In this document: one piece after another, positions 40,165 through 49,193 of the stretch | Position numbering within the stretch: the first letter of the stretch is position 1 | Layout: each line of letters opens with the position of its first letter | Assembly (NCBI RefSeq): GCF_050574275.1 | Contig: NZ_CP192260.1 | Location: 806,001 to 870,000, forward strand | Direction: 5' to 3' | Origin: Virgibacillus_F flavescens | GTDB lineage: Bacteria > Bacillota > Bacilli > Bacillales > Amphibacillaceae | DNA: 64,000 nt | The notes under the pieces: generated by a model | Told to the model about the DNA's origin: nothing | What the model saw: only the letters and a program-made list of their open reading frames with translations | Database searches by the model: none | Program-made: the position numbers and the translations under genes

Positions 40165-41454
40165 ATGTCCTCAGTAGTAGTAGTTGGAACGCAGTGGGGA
40201 GACGAGGGAAAAGGTAAAATTACCGATTTTCTTTCTCAAAATGCAGAAGTAGTTGCAAGATACCAGGGTGGAAATAACGCTGGACATACGATTAAGTTCG
40301 ACGGAATTACGTACAAATTGCATTTAATCCCATCTGGAATTTTCTTTTCAGATAAAATTTGTGTACTAGGAAACGGTATGGTTATTGACCCGAAAGCGTT
40401 TGTAGAAGAGCTTGCGTATTTGCATGAACGCAATGTAAACACGGACAATTTACGAATTAGTAATCGTGCACATGTTATATTACCGTATCATTTAAAACTC
40501 GATATCCTTCAAGAAGAAGAAAAAGGAATAAATAAAATAGGAACTACGAAGAAAGGCATCGGTCCTGCATATATGGATAAAGCAGCTCGTGTCGGAATTC
40601 GTATTGCTGATCTGATGGACAAAGAAACATTCCGTTCAAAAGTAGAGCAAAACGTAAAAGAAAAAAATCGTTTATTTGAAAAAGTTTACGAAGTTGATCC
40701 TGTCAGCGTGGACGAAATTGTTGACGAGTATTATGAATATGGTCAGCAGCTTGCCAAGTATGTTGTGGATACTTCAGTAGTACTTAATGAAGCACTTGAT
40801 ACTGGTCGTCGCGTTCTGTTTGAAGGTGCACAGGGTGTAATGCTTGATATTGATCAGGGAACATATCCATTTGTGACATCTTCTAATCCGATTGCAGGTG
40901 GGGTTACCATTGGTTCGGGTGTTGGACCAACAAAAATTAATCATGTTGTAGGTGTATCAAAGGCGTATACAACTCGCGTTGGAGATGGACCATTCCCAAC
41001 AGAACTTCATGATGCAACAGGTGATCAGATTCGTGAAGTCGGACGCGAGTATGGCACGACTACAGGAAGACCACGCCGTGTTGGATGGTTTGACAGTGTT
41101 GTTGTAAGACACGCTAGACGTGTAAGTGGAATCACGGATTTATCGCTCAATTCAATTGATGTATTAACTGGAATTGAAACATTGAAAATTTGTGTTTCCT
41201 ATAAGTATAAAGGGGAAATTATGAATGAATTTCCTGCCAGCTTATCCGTATTAGCAGAGTGTGAACCGGTCTATGAAGAAATGCCTGGGTGGACGGAAGA
41301 TATTACAGGGGTAAAGAGTCTGCATGATCTTCCTGCAAATGCACGTCATTATCTTGAGCGTATTTCACAGTTAACAGAAATTCCGCTATCAATCTTTTCT
41401 GTCGGACCAGACAGAAATCAAACAAACGTCGTAAGAAGCGTATATAGTTCATAA
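40165..41454 (+). CDS. purA: Adenylosuccinate synthetase
   Basis: GTP-dependent conversion of IMP and aspartate to adenylosuccinate, the first committed step to AMP. 429 aa. GTQWGDEGKGKITDFL (P-loop and catalytic Asp), GNNAGHT (catalytic His), GTTKKGIGPAY, VLFEGAQGVMLDID and TTTGRPRRVGWFD (Arg contacts). GTGGAGGTG precedes the ATG. Single-gene unit between PurR boxes and a very strong terminator. Confidence 0.98.
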   Translation: MSSVVVVGTQWGDEGKGKITDFLSQNAEVVARYQGGNNAGHTIKFDGITYKLHLIPSGIFFSDKICVLGNGMVIDPKAFVEELAYLHERNVNTDNLRISNRAHVILPYHLKLDILQEEEKGINKIGTTKKGIGPAYMDKAARVGIRIADLMDKETFRSKVEQNVKEKNRLFEKVYEVDPVSVDEIVDEYYEYGQQLAKYVVDTSVVLNEALDTGRRVLFEGAQGVMLDIDQGTYPFVTSSNPIAGGVTIGSGVGPTKINHVVGVSKAYTTRVGDGPFPTELHDATGDQIREVGREYGTTTGRPRRVGWFDSVVVRHARRVSGITDLSLNSIDVLTGIETLKICVSYKYKGEIMNEFPASLSVLAECEPVYEEMPGWTEDITGVKSLHDLPANARHYLERISQLTEIPLSIFSVGPDRNQTNVVRSVYSS

Positions 41455-41499
41455 AAATAACCCTCTCTTTCAGGATAAAGAAAGAGAGGGTTATTTTTT
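41455..41499 (+). terminator. Terminator after purA
   Basis: Perfect 18-bp stem (41455-41472 with 41481-41498), 8-base loop, A-run and T-run at the ends. It can act in both directions. Confidence 0.95.
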
Positions 41500-41665
41500 T
41501 ATTTAACTGGAGTCTGAGATCGATAATATTCCAGTTTGTAAATAATGTTTCCCTGGAAAGGCAGGGTTTTTGTTTAACGCATGACATATTTCCTATATGC
41601 TGATAACAAAATTTACTTATTTTACCAAAAAAACAGGTATTTCTACATAATTCGATAAAACAGCT

Positions 41666-41682
41666 TGTAACAAACCTGTAAT
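41666..41682 (+). promoter_or_regulatory. WalR-binding box
   Basis: TGTAAC-AAACC-TGTAAT fits the WalR consensus TGTWAH-N5-TGTWAH fully. It lies 200 bases upstream of the M23 hydrolase gene, and walRK is 2 kb downstream. Confidence 0.75.
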
Positions 41683-41770
41683 AAAAACAAGGATATATTC
41701 TACTAAAGGAGTTATTATTCCCTTATAGTGTAATTATACACCTTGAAATGTGTCAAAATCTGTCTATTAT

Positions 41771-41787
41771 TATACAGTTACTTTACA
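41771..41787 (-). promoter_or_regulatory. Second, inverted WalR-like box
   Basis: On the minus strand TGTAAA-GTAAC-TGTATA; one base departs from the consensus in the second half. It lies about 95 bases upstream of the hydrolase start. Confidence 0.45.
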
Positions 41788-41881
41788 GTTCCCTATACCC
41801 TATTACGTTACTTCTAAACATATGGTAAATTGATAAAGGACATTGAGAAAGTCCAGTTAGAAATCAGGGGGAACAAAAATC

Positions 41882-43291
41882 GTGTTTACTAATCATACAT
41901 ATTTAAGTAATTTGAAAAAAATTATATTTCTAGTAATCCTGGCCATTGGCTTATCGTTTACAAGTACTGTTTCAGCAGCTTCTAGCGATCTAGGTGTGGT
42001 ATACCATGTCTACTTGGACGGAAAGCATATTGGTAAGGTTAATGACAAAGCGGTAGTACAGGAAATACTAGATAAAAAAACCGCATCTGGTGAAAAACAA
42101 TTCGAAAATATGAATATCACAGTTGGTGAAAATATTTCGTTTGTTTCAGAGAAAGTTTTTAATCCTACATATGATAATTTGAAGGTTGCCGGAATAGTAA
42201 AAAGCGGTACTTCTATCAAAGCTAAAGCGGTGGAACTATCTATCGCAGGTAATACAGTAGGCTACTTTAAAGATAAAAAAACAGTTGAGCAAGTTATTAA
42301 AGCCTATAAGGCAAAATACGTTAGTGAGGATGTCCTGGATAACCTGAAAAAGCAGGATGCAAAACCAGTGCTATCGGTAGATGAATCTGCAATTACGGAA
42401 GTTGCTTTATCAGAAGAAGTGAAATTAGCAGATAGAAAGATATCGCCTGAAGATGTACGGACGGTTAAACAAGGGGTTAAGCTACTCGAAAAAGGTACAT
42501 TAGAAGAAAAGAAACATAAAGTCAGTAAAGGAGAGGTCCTTGTTGAAATTGCCAGACAGTATGACCTTTCAAAAGAAAAACTTTTCGAACTCAATCCATC
42601 TATTCAAGAAGATTCTGTTTTAAGTATTGGGGATGAACTTAACGTTACCGAATATGCTCCTTTTGTGAATGTAATTGTTAAAAAGAAGAAACTAGTAGAA
42701 GAAACAATTGAGCACAAAACTAAAGTTATTGAATCAGACGATTTATATAAAGGTGAAGATAAAGTAAAACAAGAAGGTAAAGATGGAAAGCAGGAAGTGC
42801 AATACGCTATAGAGATGATAAACGGTAAAGAAACAGGTAAAAAGGTAATAGAAGAAACAGTTATTCAGGAGCCAGTAAAAAATATTATTATTAAAGGTAC
42901 AAAAGTAATTTCGTCACGCGGTACTGGTGATCTGCATTGGCCAGCTATTGGCGGTTATGTATCCAGCCACGTGGGTCAGCGCTGGGGCCGCATGCATAAA
43001 GGAATGGACATCGCCCGTCCAAGTAACCGAGCTATTCTAGCTGCAGATAATGGTGTGGTAGTTGAAACAGGTCGTGACGGAGGATTTGGCAATAAAGTTG
43101 TCATCAACCATAACAATGGGATGAAAACGATTTATGCGCATCTCTCCTCTATTCAAGTGAGTCCTGGACAAACAGTAGAACGAGGGAGCAAAATAGGGGT
43201 AATGGGAACTACAGGGAACTCAACAGGTGTACATTTACACTTTGAAGTACATGTAAACGGCTCACTAAAGAAACCTTCAGACTTTTTTTAA
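41882..43291 (+). CDS. LysM-G5-M23 peptidoglycan endopeptidase
   Basis: 469 aa, GTG start after AGGGGGAA. Signal peptide (residues 1-32, cut after VSAA), an N-terminal domain, LysM (HKVSKGEVLVEIARQYDLSKEKLFELNPSI, about 214-255, in part), G5 (about 260-340, KVIEETVIQEPVKNIIIKGTK in pieces) and a C-terminal M23 domain with zinc ligands in HKGMDIA and HLHFEVHVNG. It resembles B. subtilis YycO-region/SpoIIQ-like wall hydrolases and is expected to cut peptide cross-links outside the cell. WalR boxes upstream place it in the Wal regulon. Confidence 0.9.
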   Translation: MFTNHTYLSNLKKIIFLVILAIGLSFTSTVSAASSDLGVVYHVYLDGKHIGKVNDKAVVQEILDKKTASGEKQFENMNITVGENISFVSEKVFNPTYDNLKVAGIVKSGTSIKAKAVELSIAGNTVGYFKDKKTVEQVIKAYKAKYVSEDVLDNLKKQDAKPVLSVDESAITEVALSEEVKLADRKISPEDVRTVKQGVKLLEKGTLEEKKHKVSKGEVLVEIARQYDLSKEKLFELNPSIQEDSVLSIGDELNVTEYAPFVNVIVKKKKLVEETIEHKTKVIESDDLYKGEDKVKQEGKDGKQEVQYAIEMINGKETGKKVIEETVIQEPVKNIIIKGTKVISSRGTGDLHWPAIGGYVSSHVGQRWGRMHKGMDIARPSNRAILAADNGVVVETGRDGGFGNKVVINHNNGMKTIYAHLSSIQVSPGQTVERGSKIGVMGTTGNSTGVHLHFEVHVNGSLKKPSDFF

Positions 43292-43305
43292 TCTAATAGA
43301 AAAAC

Positions 43306-43348
43306 AATAGACTAACTCGATGAATAAGATTGAGTTAGTCTATTTTTA
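43306..43348 (+). terminator. Terminator after the M23 hydrolase
   Basis: Thirteen-bp stem AATAGACTAACTC/GAGTTAGTCTATT (43306-43318 with 43332-43344), then TTTATAT. Confidence 0.88.
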
Positions 43349-43352
43349 TATA

Positions 43353-43461
43353 CAACTAAAAAAGTTTATATGTGGTACGAATATGTGGATCTACTATATT
43401 CGAAGATGCTAAGTAAGGTTGAAAAGATATAATTTAAATATCCACTGCTTTTTTAGTAGCC
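43353..43461. repeat. Family A repeat remnant lacking its GC-rich core
   Basis: Keeps both outer ends (CTAAAAAAGTTTATATG and GCTTTTTTAGTAGCC) and one inner arm (ATATTCGAAGATGCTAAG), but the other arm and the whole GC-rich centre are missing. That is the result expected from deletion of the internal hairpin. Confidence 0.6.
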
Positions 43462-43602
43462 ACTTGGGTTCCACAAAGTTTGATTAGGATGCATTTTTAA
43501 AATGCCCCCGTGGACAACCATGCATTTCGTATCAAACAGAGAGTTTTCTGACTGAGTATGATAAAATGAAGAATAAGAATGTCATAAAAGGATGTGGCCA
43601 AT

Positions 43603-44307
43603 ATGAGTCAAAAGATATTAGTGGTAGATGATGAACAACCAATTGCAGATATATTAAAATTCAACTTAGAAAAAGAAGGATATAGCGTTATTTGTGCTTA
43701 CGATGGAGACGAAGCGATCGAAGTTGCGGAGGCTGAAAAGCCGGATTTAGTATTACTGGATATTATGCTTCCAAACAAAGATGGAAATGAAGTTTGCCGG
43801 GAAATCCGAAAAACACAATCCATGCCGATTATTATGCTGACAGCAAAAGATTCGGAGATAGACAAAGTGCTTGGTCTTGAGCTTGGTGCGGATGACTATG
43901 TAACAAAGCCGTTCAGTAACCGTGAGCTTATTGCCCGAGTTAAAGCAAATCTTCGCCGTCAGGAAGTTGTTCCGGACGATACAGTGAAAACAACAAAGGA
44001 TATTGTGATAGGTAATCTGACTATTCACCCTGACGCTTATGCGGTTACACGGGATGGAAGTCAGGTTGAACTGACACATCGCGAATTTGAACTGCTTCAT
44101 TATTTAGGCAGGCACATCGGACAGGTGATGACCCGCGAACATTTACTTGAAACCGTGTGGGGCTATGATTATTATGGTGATGTGCGAACAGTTGATGTAA
44201 CGGTTCGTCGCTTACGTGAGAAAATTGAAGAAAGTCCTAGTAATCCTGTTTGGATCGTCACACGACGAGGTGTTGGTTATTATTTGCGTAATGCTGAGCA
44301 GGAGTAG
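43603..44307 (+). CDS. walR: Response regulator WalR (YycF)
   Basis: OmpR-family regulator of cell-wall metabolism, essential in most Firmicutes. 234 aa: receiver with phospho-acceptor Asp53 (LVLLDIMLP), Lys in YVTKPFSNRE, and a winged-helix DNA-binding domain (TREHLLETVWGYDYYGDVRTVDVTVRRLR, in part). The ATG at 43603 matches the B. subtilis length (235 aa); an in-frame GTG at 43594 overlaps the ribosome binding site AAAGGATG. Confidence 0.98.
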   Translation: MSQKILVVDDEQPIADILKFNLEKEGYSVICAYDGDEAIEVAEAEKPDLVLLDIMLPNKDGNEVCREIRKTQSMPIIMLTAKDSEIDKVLGLELGADDYVTKPFSNRELIARVKANLRRQEVVPDDTVKTTKDIVIGNLTIHPDAYAVTRDGSQVELTHREFELLHYLGRHIGQVMTREHLLETVWGYDYYGDVRTVDVTVRRLREKIEESPSNPVWIVTRRGVGYYLRNAEQE

Positions 44308-44313
44308 TTTTTT

Positions 44314-46137
44314 ATGAAGAAAGTGGGCTTTTTTCGATCTATACAATTAAAATTTATCATCATTTTTATTTTACTGCTGCTTGTCGCGATACAAGTTATC
44401 GGTTCTTATTTTGTAGGGAAATTGGAGGATAAGCTAACCGGTAACTTTAAGCAATCTGTTAACACGCAGTCGGATTATTTAAGTCTTAACCTTGAGCGGG
44501 CGTTCGCAAAAGAACGAATAGAAGGTGAACAAACACTCCAAGAGGAAATACAGGAAATTGTAAGTGGCGTAGAAAGAAATGATGGTACGAGTATACAGGT
44601 AGTAAATGATCAAGGGCGTATTTTAGGAACAAATGACTATACCGCTAACATCGGGAAAAAGAATACCAATAATTTGATACAAAATGTATTGTTGTTTGGT
44701 TCATCTCATCAGGAAAAAGTAGTTAAATTATCCGAAAACTCTCCAAGGTTTTTTGTTTCTGTTTCTTCACTAAAAGATAGTGAAGGCGAAACAGTAGGCG
44801 CTATATACTTAGAAGCCTCAATGGAAGGTGTATATAATCAGCTTGAAGACATAAATCAGATATTCCTACAAGGTTCAATATTAGCTGTAACCGTTTCAGC
44901 TTTTCTGGGTGTTCTAATAGCACGGACCATTACTAAGCCTATAAAGGAAATGCGTCGTCAGGCTCAAACGATGGCGAAGGGAGTATTTTCTGAGAAAGTA
45001 AATGTATACAGTACAGATGAAATAGGAAACCTTGCAGAAACCTTCAATGATTTAAATGATAAATTAAGACATTCACAGGCCACGACAGAAGAGGAACGCA
45101 GGAAACTGAGTTCCGTTCTCTCCAATATGTCTGACGGAGTAATTGCGACAGATGATAAAGGTTCGGTTACGCTGATGAATGAAGCTGCTGCAATTCTTTT
45201 AAGTAAAGATCCAGAAGAATTGAAGGGTAAATTTTTAATAGATGTGCTGCAGTTAGGCGATAAAGTAGTCGACATTTCTGACCTGTATGATACCGGATCC
45301 ATGATTGTCGATTTCAGTGAAGGGGACGACGTCTTTCTTATTCGGGCAAACTTCTCCATTATCACCGATGATTTTGATGATGTTATAGGTTTTATTACGG
45401 TTTTAAGTGACGTAACAGAACAGGAAAAAGCCGAACAGGAGCGTCGGGAGTTTGTATCCAATGTATCTCATGAACTTAGAACTCCTTTAACAACAATGCG
45501 GAGTTACCTTGAGGCATTGACAGAAGGTGCGTGGGAAGATAAGGAGATTGCTCCGAGATTTTTAAGTGTTACTCAGAATGAAACTGAGCGTATGATTCGA
45601 ATGGTAAATGATCTGCTGCAGCTTTCTAAAATGGATCATAAGGATTACGGACTGCACAAAGAACGAACAGAATTTATTACCTATTTACATCGCATTATTG
45701 ATCGCTTTGATATGAATGTGGCGGAAAAAATAAACCTTAAACGGGACCTTCCGATTGGGCAGTATTATGTGTATCTTGATAAGGATAAACTGACACAAGT
45801 GTTGGACAATATCATATCAAATGCCATAAAGTACTCTTCAGACGGGGGAACAATACAATTTAAAGCTGAAAAACAAAAGCATCAGCTTTTAATCAGCATC
45901 CAGGACGAGGGGCCAGGCATCGCATACGAAAAATTGGATAAAATCTTCGAACGATTTTATCGTGCTGATAAAGCGCGTAACCGCAAACTTGGAGGAACTG
46001 GCTTGGGGCTTGCCATTGCCAAAGAATTAGTCGAGGCACATCATGGAAAGATTTGGGCTAGAAGCAAAGAAGGTAAAGGGACTACTATTCTCTTTACACT
46101 TCCGCTAATGAATCAGAAGCGGAGGAGTTTCTTATGA
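44314..46137 (+). CDS. walK: Sensor histidine kinase WalK (YycG)
   Basis: 607 aa. TM1 (about 12-34), an extracellular Cache/PAS-like domain (35-180), TM2 (about 185-204), HAMP (205-257), PAS (about 262-370), HisKA with phospho-His386 in NVSHELRTPL, and HATPase (NIISNAIKYS; DEGPGIA; GTGLGLAIAKEL). Starts 6 bases after walR and overlaps walH by 4 bases. Confidence 0.97.
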   Translation: MKKVGFFRSIQLKFIIIFILLLLVAIQVIGSYFVGKLEDKLTGNFKQSVNTQSDYLSLNLERAFAKERIEGEQTLQEEIQEIVSGVERNDGTSIQVVNDQGRILGTNDYTANIGKKNTNNLIQNVLLFGSSHQEKVVKLSENSPRFFVSVSSLKDSEGETVGAIYLEASMEGVYNQLEDINQIFLQGSILAVTVSAFLGVLIARTITKPIKEMRRQAQTMAKGVFSEKVNVYSTDEIGNLAETFNDLNDKLRHSQATTEEERRKLSSVLSNMSDGVIATDDKGSVTLMNEAAAILLSKDPEELKGKFLIDVLQLGDKVVDISDLYDTGSMIVDFSEGDDVFLIRANFSIITDDFDDVIGFITVLSDVTEQEKAEQERREFVSNVSHELRTPLTTMRSYLEALTEGAWEDKEIAPRFLSVTQNETERMIRMVNDLLQLSKMDHKDYGLHKERTEFITYLHRIIDRFDMNVAEKINLKRDLPIGQYYVYLDKDKLTQVLDNIISNAIKYSSDGGTIQFKAEKQKHQLLISIQDEGPGIAYEKLDKIFERFYRADKARNRKLGGTGLGLAIAKELVEAHHGKIWARSKEGKGTTILFTLPLMNQKRRSFL

Positions 46138-47447
46138 AATTAGAATCCATTAAATCCTTTACGTTAACGTTTTTAATCGTAGTAAGTATACTGCTTACTG
46201 CTGGTTTGTGGAGTTATCAGTCAGATGACGAAGTATTAAATGATTCATTTGCAACCAGTATCAGCGTAGGCGGGGAAGGTAACCTTAAAAAAAGTGACCT
46301 CATTGGACCTAGCGAAATTACGTTTCAAGTGGATGACAAACATTACGGTTTTGCGAAACCAAATCAATCGGCTTTATTGTTTGACGATATGCATACATGG
46401 GGTCTTACAGGTATTCAGTCGGTTGATCGTAAAGATCAAATCACAAATAAGAGACAAATGGAAATCACTTTTCCTACTGCACTTCCTTTATCGTTTTTAC
46501 CGAGTCTCTTTAACGTTGTAGAATCAGGGCGCTTACCTAATTGGTCATTTGATCGAATTGTTATTACGTTTATCGAAAACAGATCTGAACTGAAATTTCA
46601 TTTTATTTCAGAGGATGAACAGCAGCGATTAACCGCTGTTGTAAAAGAGACGAGTAAGTATGAACGGTTATGGAATTATACTACAAAAGAAAATACTGAT
46701 TTAATCGAATTGTTGCATTATGACAAGGGTGCGGAACCAATCTATATTCCACAAAATAACGTAACTTTGGAGAAAACCCAGCACACTGTGGACCGTATTG
46801 ATGAAACAAAATTGGTGGATATATTATTTCCCAATACGTTAGCTAGTGGAACGGGTAATTATTATAATGATAGTGAGAAGGACTTACGTATTTCTGCCGA
46901 TAACTTGAGTATGGAGTTGCTCAATTCCAAACGGGATGATTCCGAAAACGTTCAAATTCCTGCAGGAGCTTTACTGGATTACAGCAGACAGAACATTAAT
47001 GATTACAAAGGCTGGACAGACACCTATAAGCTGGTTGAGATTAATTCCGTCAGAAGGACGCTGCGTTATCGTATGATTTATGAAGGATTACCAACATTCA
47101 GTACGGCAAACTTATCCGTAATTGAACAGGAGTTTGGGGAAAACGGCGAGTTGTATCATTACTCCCGGCCGATTATCAGCTTAAAAAGTGTGCTTCCTGA
47201 TTCCACTTCAGTAGAACTGAGATCCGGAATGGAAGTTATTTCTTATTTGGAACGGGAGTATGATGACAGCGAACTGGAAGCGATACAAAATATTAAAATT
47301 GGATACGATTACTCATATAACGAGGAACTAACTTTAGCAACGCTCAATCCTGCTTGGTTTATGAGGAAACAGGATGACAGTGAATGGGAGAAAATCAGTT
47401 TTGAACCAAAAAAGGGGGGAGCAGTGGATGCAATGGAGTCAAATTAA
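46134..47447 (+). CDS. walH: WalK regulatory protein WalH (YycH)
   Basis: 437 aa. One N-terminal membrane helix (residues 8-26), the rest extracellular, with alternating beta-rich segments. In B. subtilis it forms a complex with WalI and WalK in the membrane and restrains the kinase. ATG overlaps the walK stop (ATGA), and it overlaps walI by 20 bases. Confidence 0.92.
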   Translation: MKLESIKSFTLTFLIVVSILLTAGLWSYQSDDEVLNDSFATSISVGGEGNLKKSDLIGPSEITFQVDDKHYGFAKPNQSALLFDDMHTWGLTGIQSVDRKDQITNKRQMEITFPTALPLSFLPSLFNVVESGRLPNWSFDRIVITFIENRSELKFHFISEDEQQRLTAVVKETSKYERLWNYTTKENTDLIELLHYDKGAEPIYIPQNNVTLEKTQHTVDRIDETKLVDILFPNTLASGTGNYYNDSEKDLRISADNLSMELLNSKRDDSENVQIPAGALLDYSRQNINDYKGWTDTYKLVEINSVRRTLRYRMIYEGLPTFSTANLSVIEQEFGENGELYHYSRPIISLKSVLPDSTSVELRSGMEVISYLEREYDDSELEAIQNIKIGYDYSYNEELTLATLNPAWFMRKQDDSEWEKISFEPKKGGAVDAMESN

Positions 47448-48360
47448 AACATTATTTATCCTCTGTTTCTTTCTCCTTGATATCTATTTACTTATTCAGT
47501 TTACTGACAAGCAGAAGAAGGAAGATTTGGACGTATTGAAAGAACAGATCTCCACTATTGAAGATAATCTGAAAGCAGATAATATAACGATTTCAGATGA
47601 TGTATCAAACGAGGTAAAAGATGGAACCTATATAGCTGTGAAGAAGCAGGTTTTCAGCGAAGAAGAAGTGAGATCGCTTAAAGCAGCAAGTACTCAGGAG
47701 ACTGCAATTATTGATCAGGAATTCATTATTTCTAAATTAAAGGACCCTGTGAAGGTAGAAGAAGATGCAACAAATGAAGCAATTGCAGGTCTTGTGAAAA
47801 ATGAGCTGGAACTTGTTTCTCCTGAGAGTTATAAATATTGGGGCTGGAATAAAGAAATGAATGTTTTATTATTTTTTCAGACAAAAAAGAACCGTCCTAT
47901 CTATTTCAATCCAAATGGAATAGTACTCGTTTATCTGAATCAGGAGAATGAGATTGATTTTTACTCCCAAACCTTACTTGGTGAAATAGATGAGGAATCA
48001 GGTGAACAAAAAGTGACACCAATTCAGGCAATCAGCGTCCTCTATCAGAGGAATGAATTAACACCTAATACCGAAGTTTCAAAAGTAGAATTAGGGTATT
48101 TCACGCGGATTCCGCTAGATAACGCAACACAGGTATTCGCGCCAACATGGCAAGTAACCACGGGTGATAAAGTGAATTATTTTGTAAACGCCATTGAACC
48201 TTCTGTATTTACGAGTGATGACTTGGTATTTTTAACCGATTCGATGCAACGAATGACTGAAAAAGTTATGCAAATTGAAAAAAATGAAGAGTTAAAAGAA
48301 TATCTTTTAAAACAACTGGAAAATCGAGTAATAGGAATAAATCGGAGTGAATCGGAATGA
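47428..48360 (+). CDS. walI: WalK regulatory protein WalI (YycI)
   Basis: 310 aa after correcting the start to the ATG at 47428 (AAAGGGGGGAG 7 bases upstream); an earlier in-frame ATG at 47374 lies within walH. N-terminal membrane helix IKTLFILCFFLLDIYLLIQF and an extracellular domain, as in its partner WalH. Overlaps walJ by 4 bases. Confidence 0.92.
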   Translation: MQWSQIKTLFILCFFLLDIYLLIQFTDKQKKEDLDVLKEQISTIEDNLKADNITISDDVSNEVKDGTYIAVKKQVFSEEEVRSLKAASTQETAIIDQEFIISKLKDPVKVEEDATNEAIAGLVKNELELVSPESYKYWGWNKEMNVLLFFQTKKNRPIYFNPNGIVLVYLNQENEIDFYSQTLLGEIDEESGEQKVTPIQAISVLYQRNELTPNTEVSKVELGYFTRIPLDNATQVFAPTWQVTTGDKVNYFVNAIEPSVFTSDDLVFLTDSMQRMTEKVMQIEKNEELKEYLLKQLENRVIGINRSESE

Positions 48361-49154
48361 CTTTACGTTTTAGTGTATTAGCATCAGGAAGTACTGGAAA
48401 TGCTTTTTATATAGAATCTGAAAAAGAGAAAATATTAGTAGATGCTGGTTTAAGTGGAAAGCAAATGGACAAGCTTTTTAGTGAAGTACACGTGAATCCA
48501 GCAGAATTAACCGGAATATTGGTTACGCACGAGCATAGTGATCATATTAAAGGTCTAGGAATTATTGCGCGGAAATATAATTTACCTATCTATGCAAACG
48601 AAAAAACATGGAATGCCATGGAAGGATCAATTGGAAAAATTTCATTGGATCAGAAATTTCATTTTGGTATGGAAGAAGTAAAGACGTTCAGTGATATGGA
48701 TATCGAATCCTTTGGCGTTTCGCATGATGCTGCAGAGCCAATGTTCTATACGTTTCGTCACAACAACAAAAAGGTTGCTCTCGTGACAGATCTTGGATAC
48801 GTATCGGAACGTATTAAAAAAACGGTTGAGGATGCAGACGCCTACATTTTTGAAGCAAACCACGATGTTGGGATGCTCCGAATGGGAAGGTATCCGTGGA
48901 ATGTAAAACGACGTATCCTGGGTGATTCCGGTCATGTTTCAAATGAAGACTGCGGTTTAGCATTATATGATATTATTGGAAATCGAACAAAACGTATTTA
49001 TTTAGCTCATTTAAGTCAAGATAACAATATGAAAGACTTAGCCAGAATGTCGGTTAGTAATGTGCTGGAAGAACGTGGCGTTGCAATTAATAAAACGATA
49101 AAGGTCATGGACACGGATCCGAAAAAAGCTACAGACTTGTATGAAGTGATTTAG
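48357..49154 (+). CDS. walJ: MBL-fold hydrolase WalJ (YycJ)
   Basis: 265 aa metallo-beta-lactamase fold. Metal ligands HEHSDH (residues about 57-62), a later His in FGVSHDAAEP and Asp in VTDLGYV. The family is a 5'-3' exonuclease-like enzyme linked to DNA repair or replication-wall coordination. Starts within walI (ATGA overlap). Confidence 0.94.
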   Translation: MTLRFSVLASGSTGNAFYIESEKEKILVDAGLSGKQMDKLFSEVHVNPAELTGILVTHEHSDHIKGLGIIARKYNLPIYANEKTWNAMEGSIGKISLDQKFHFGMEEVKTFSDMDIESFGVSHDAAEPMFYTFRHNNKKVALVTDLGYVSERIKKTVEDADAYIFEANHDVGMLRMGRYPWNVKRRILGDSGHVSNEDCGLALYDIIGNRTKRIYLAHLSQDNNMKDLARMSVSNVLEERGVAINKTIKVMDTDPKKATDLYEVI

Positions 49155-49193
49155 GTATTGCCAGGCGCCGCACATGATGAAAGGGATGATAGG

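Noticed and set aside
41303..41587. 94-aa minus-strand frame over the end of purA
   Set aside because: Covers the purA terminator and has no start signal.
42966..42979. CCACGTGGG in the M23 hydrolase gene resembling parS
   Set aside because: Only the central CACGTG agrees; the outer TGTT/AACA bases are missing.
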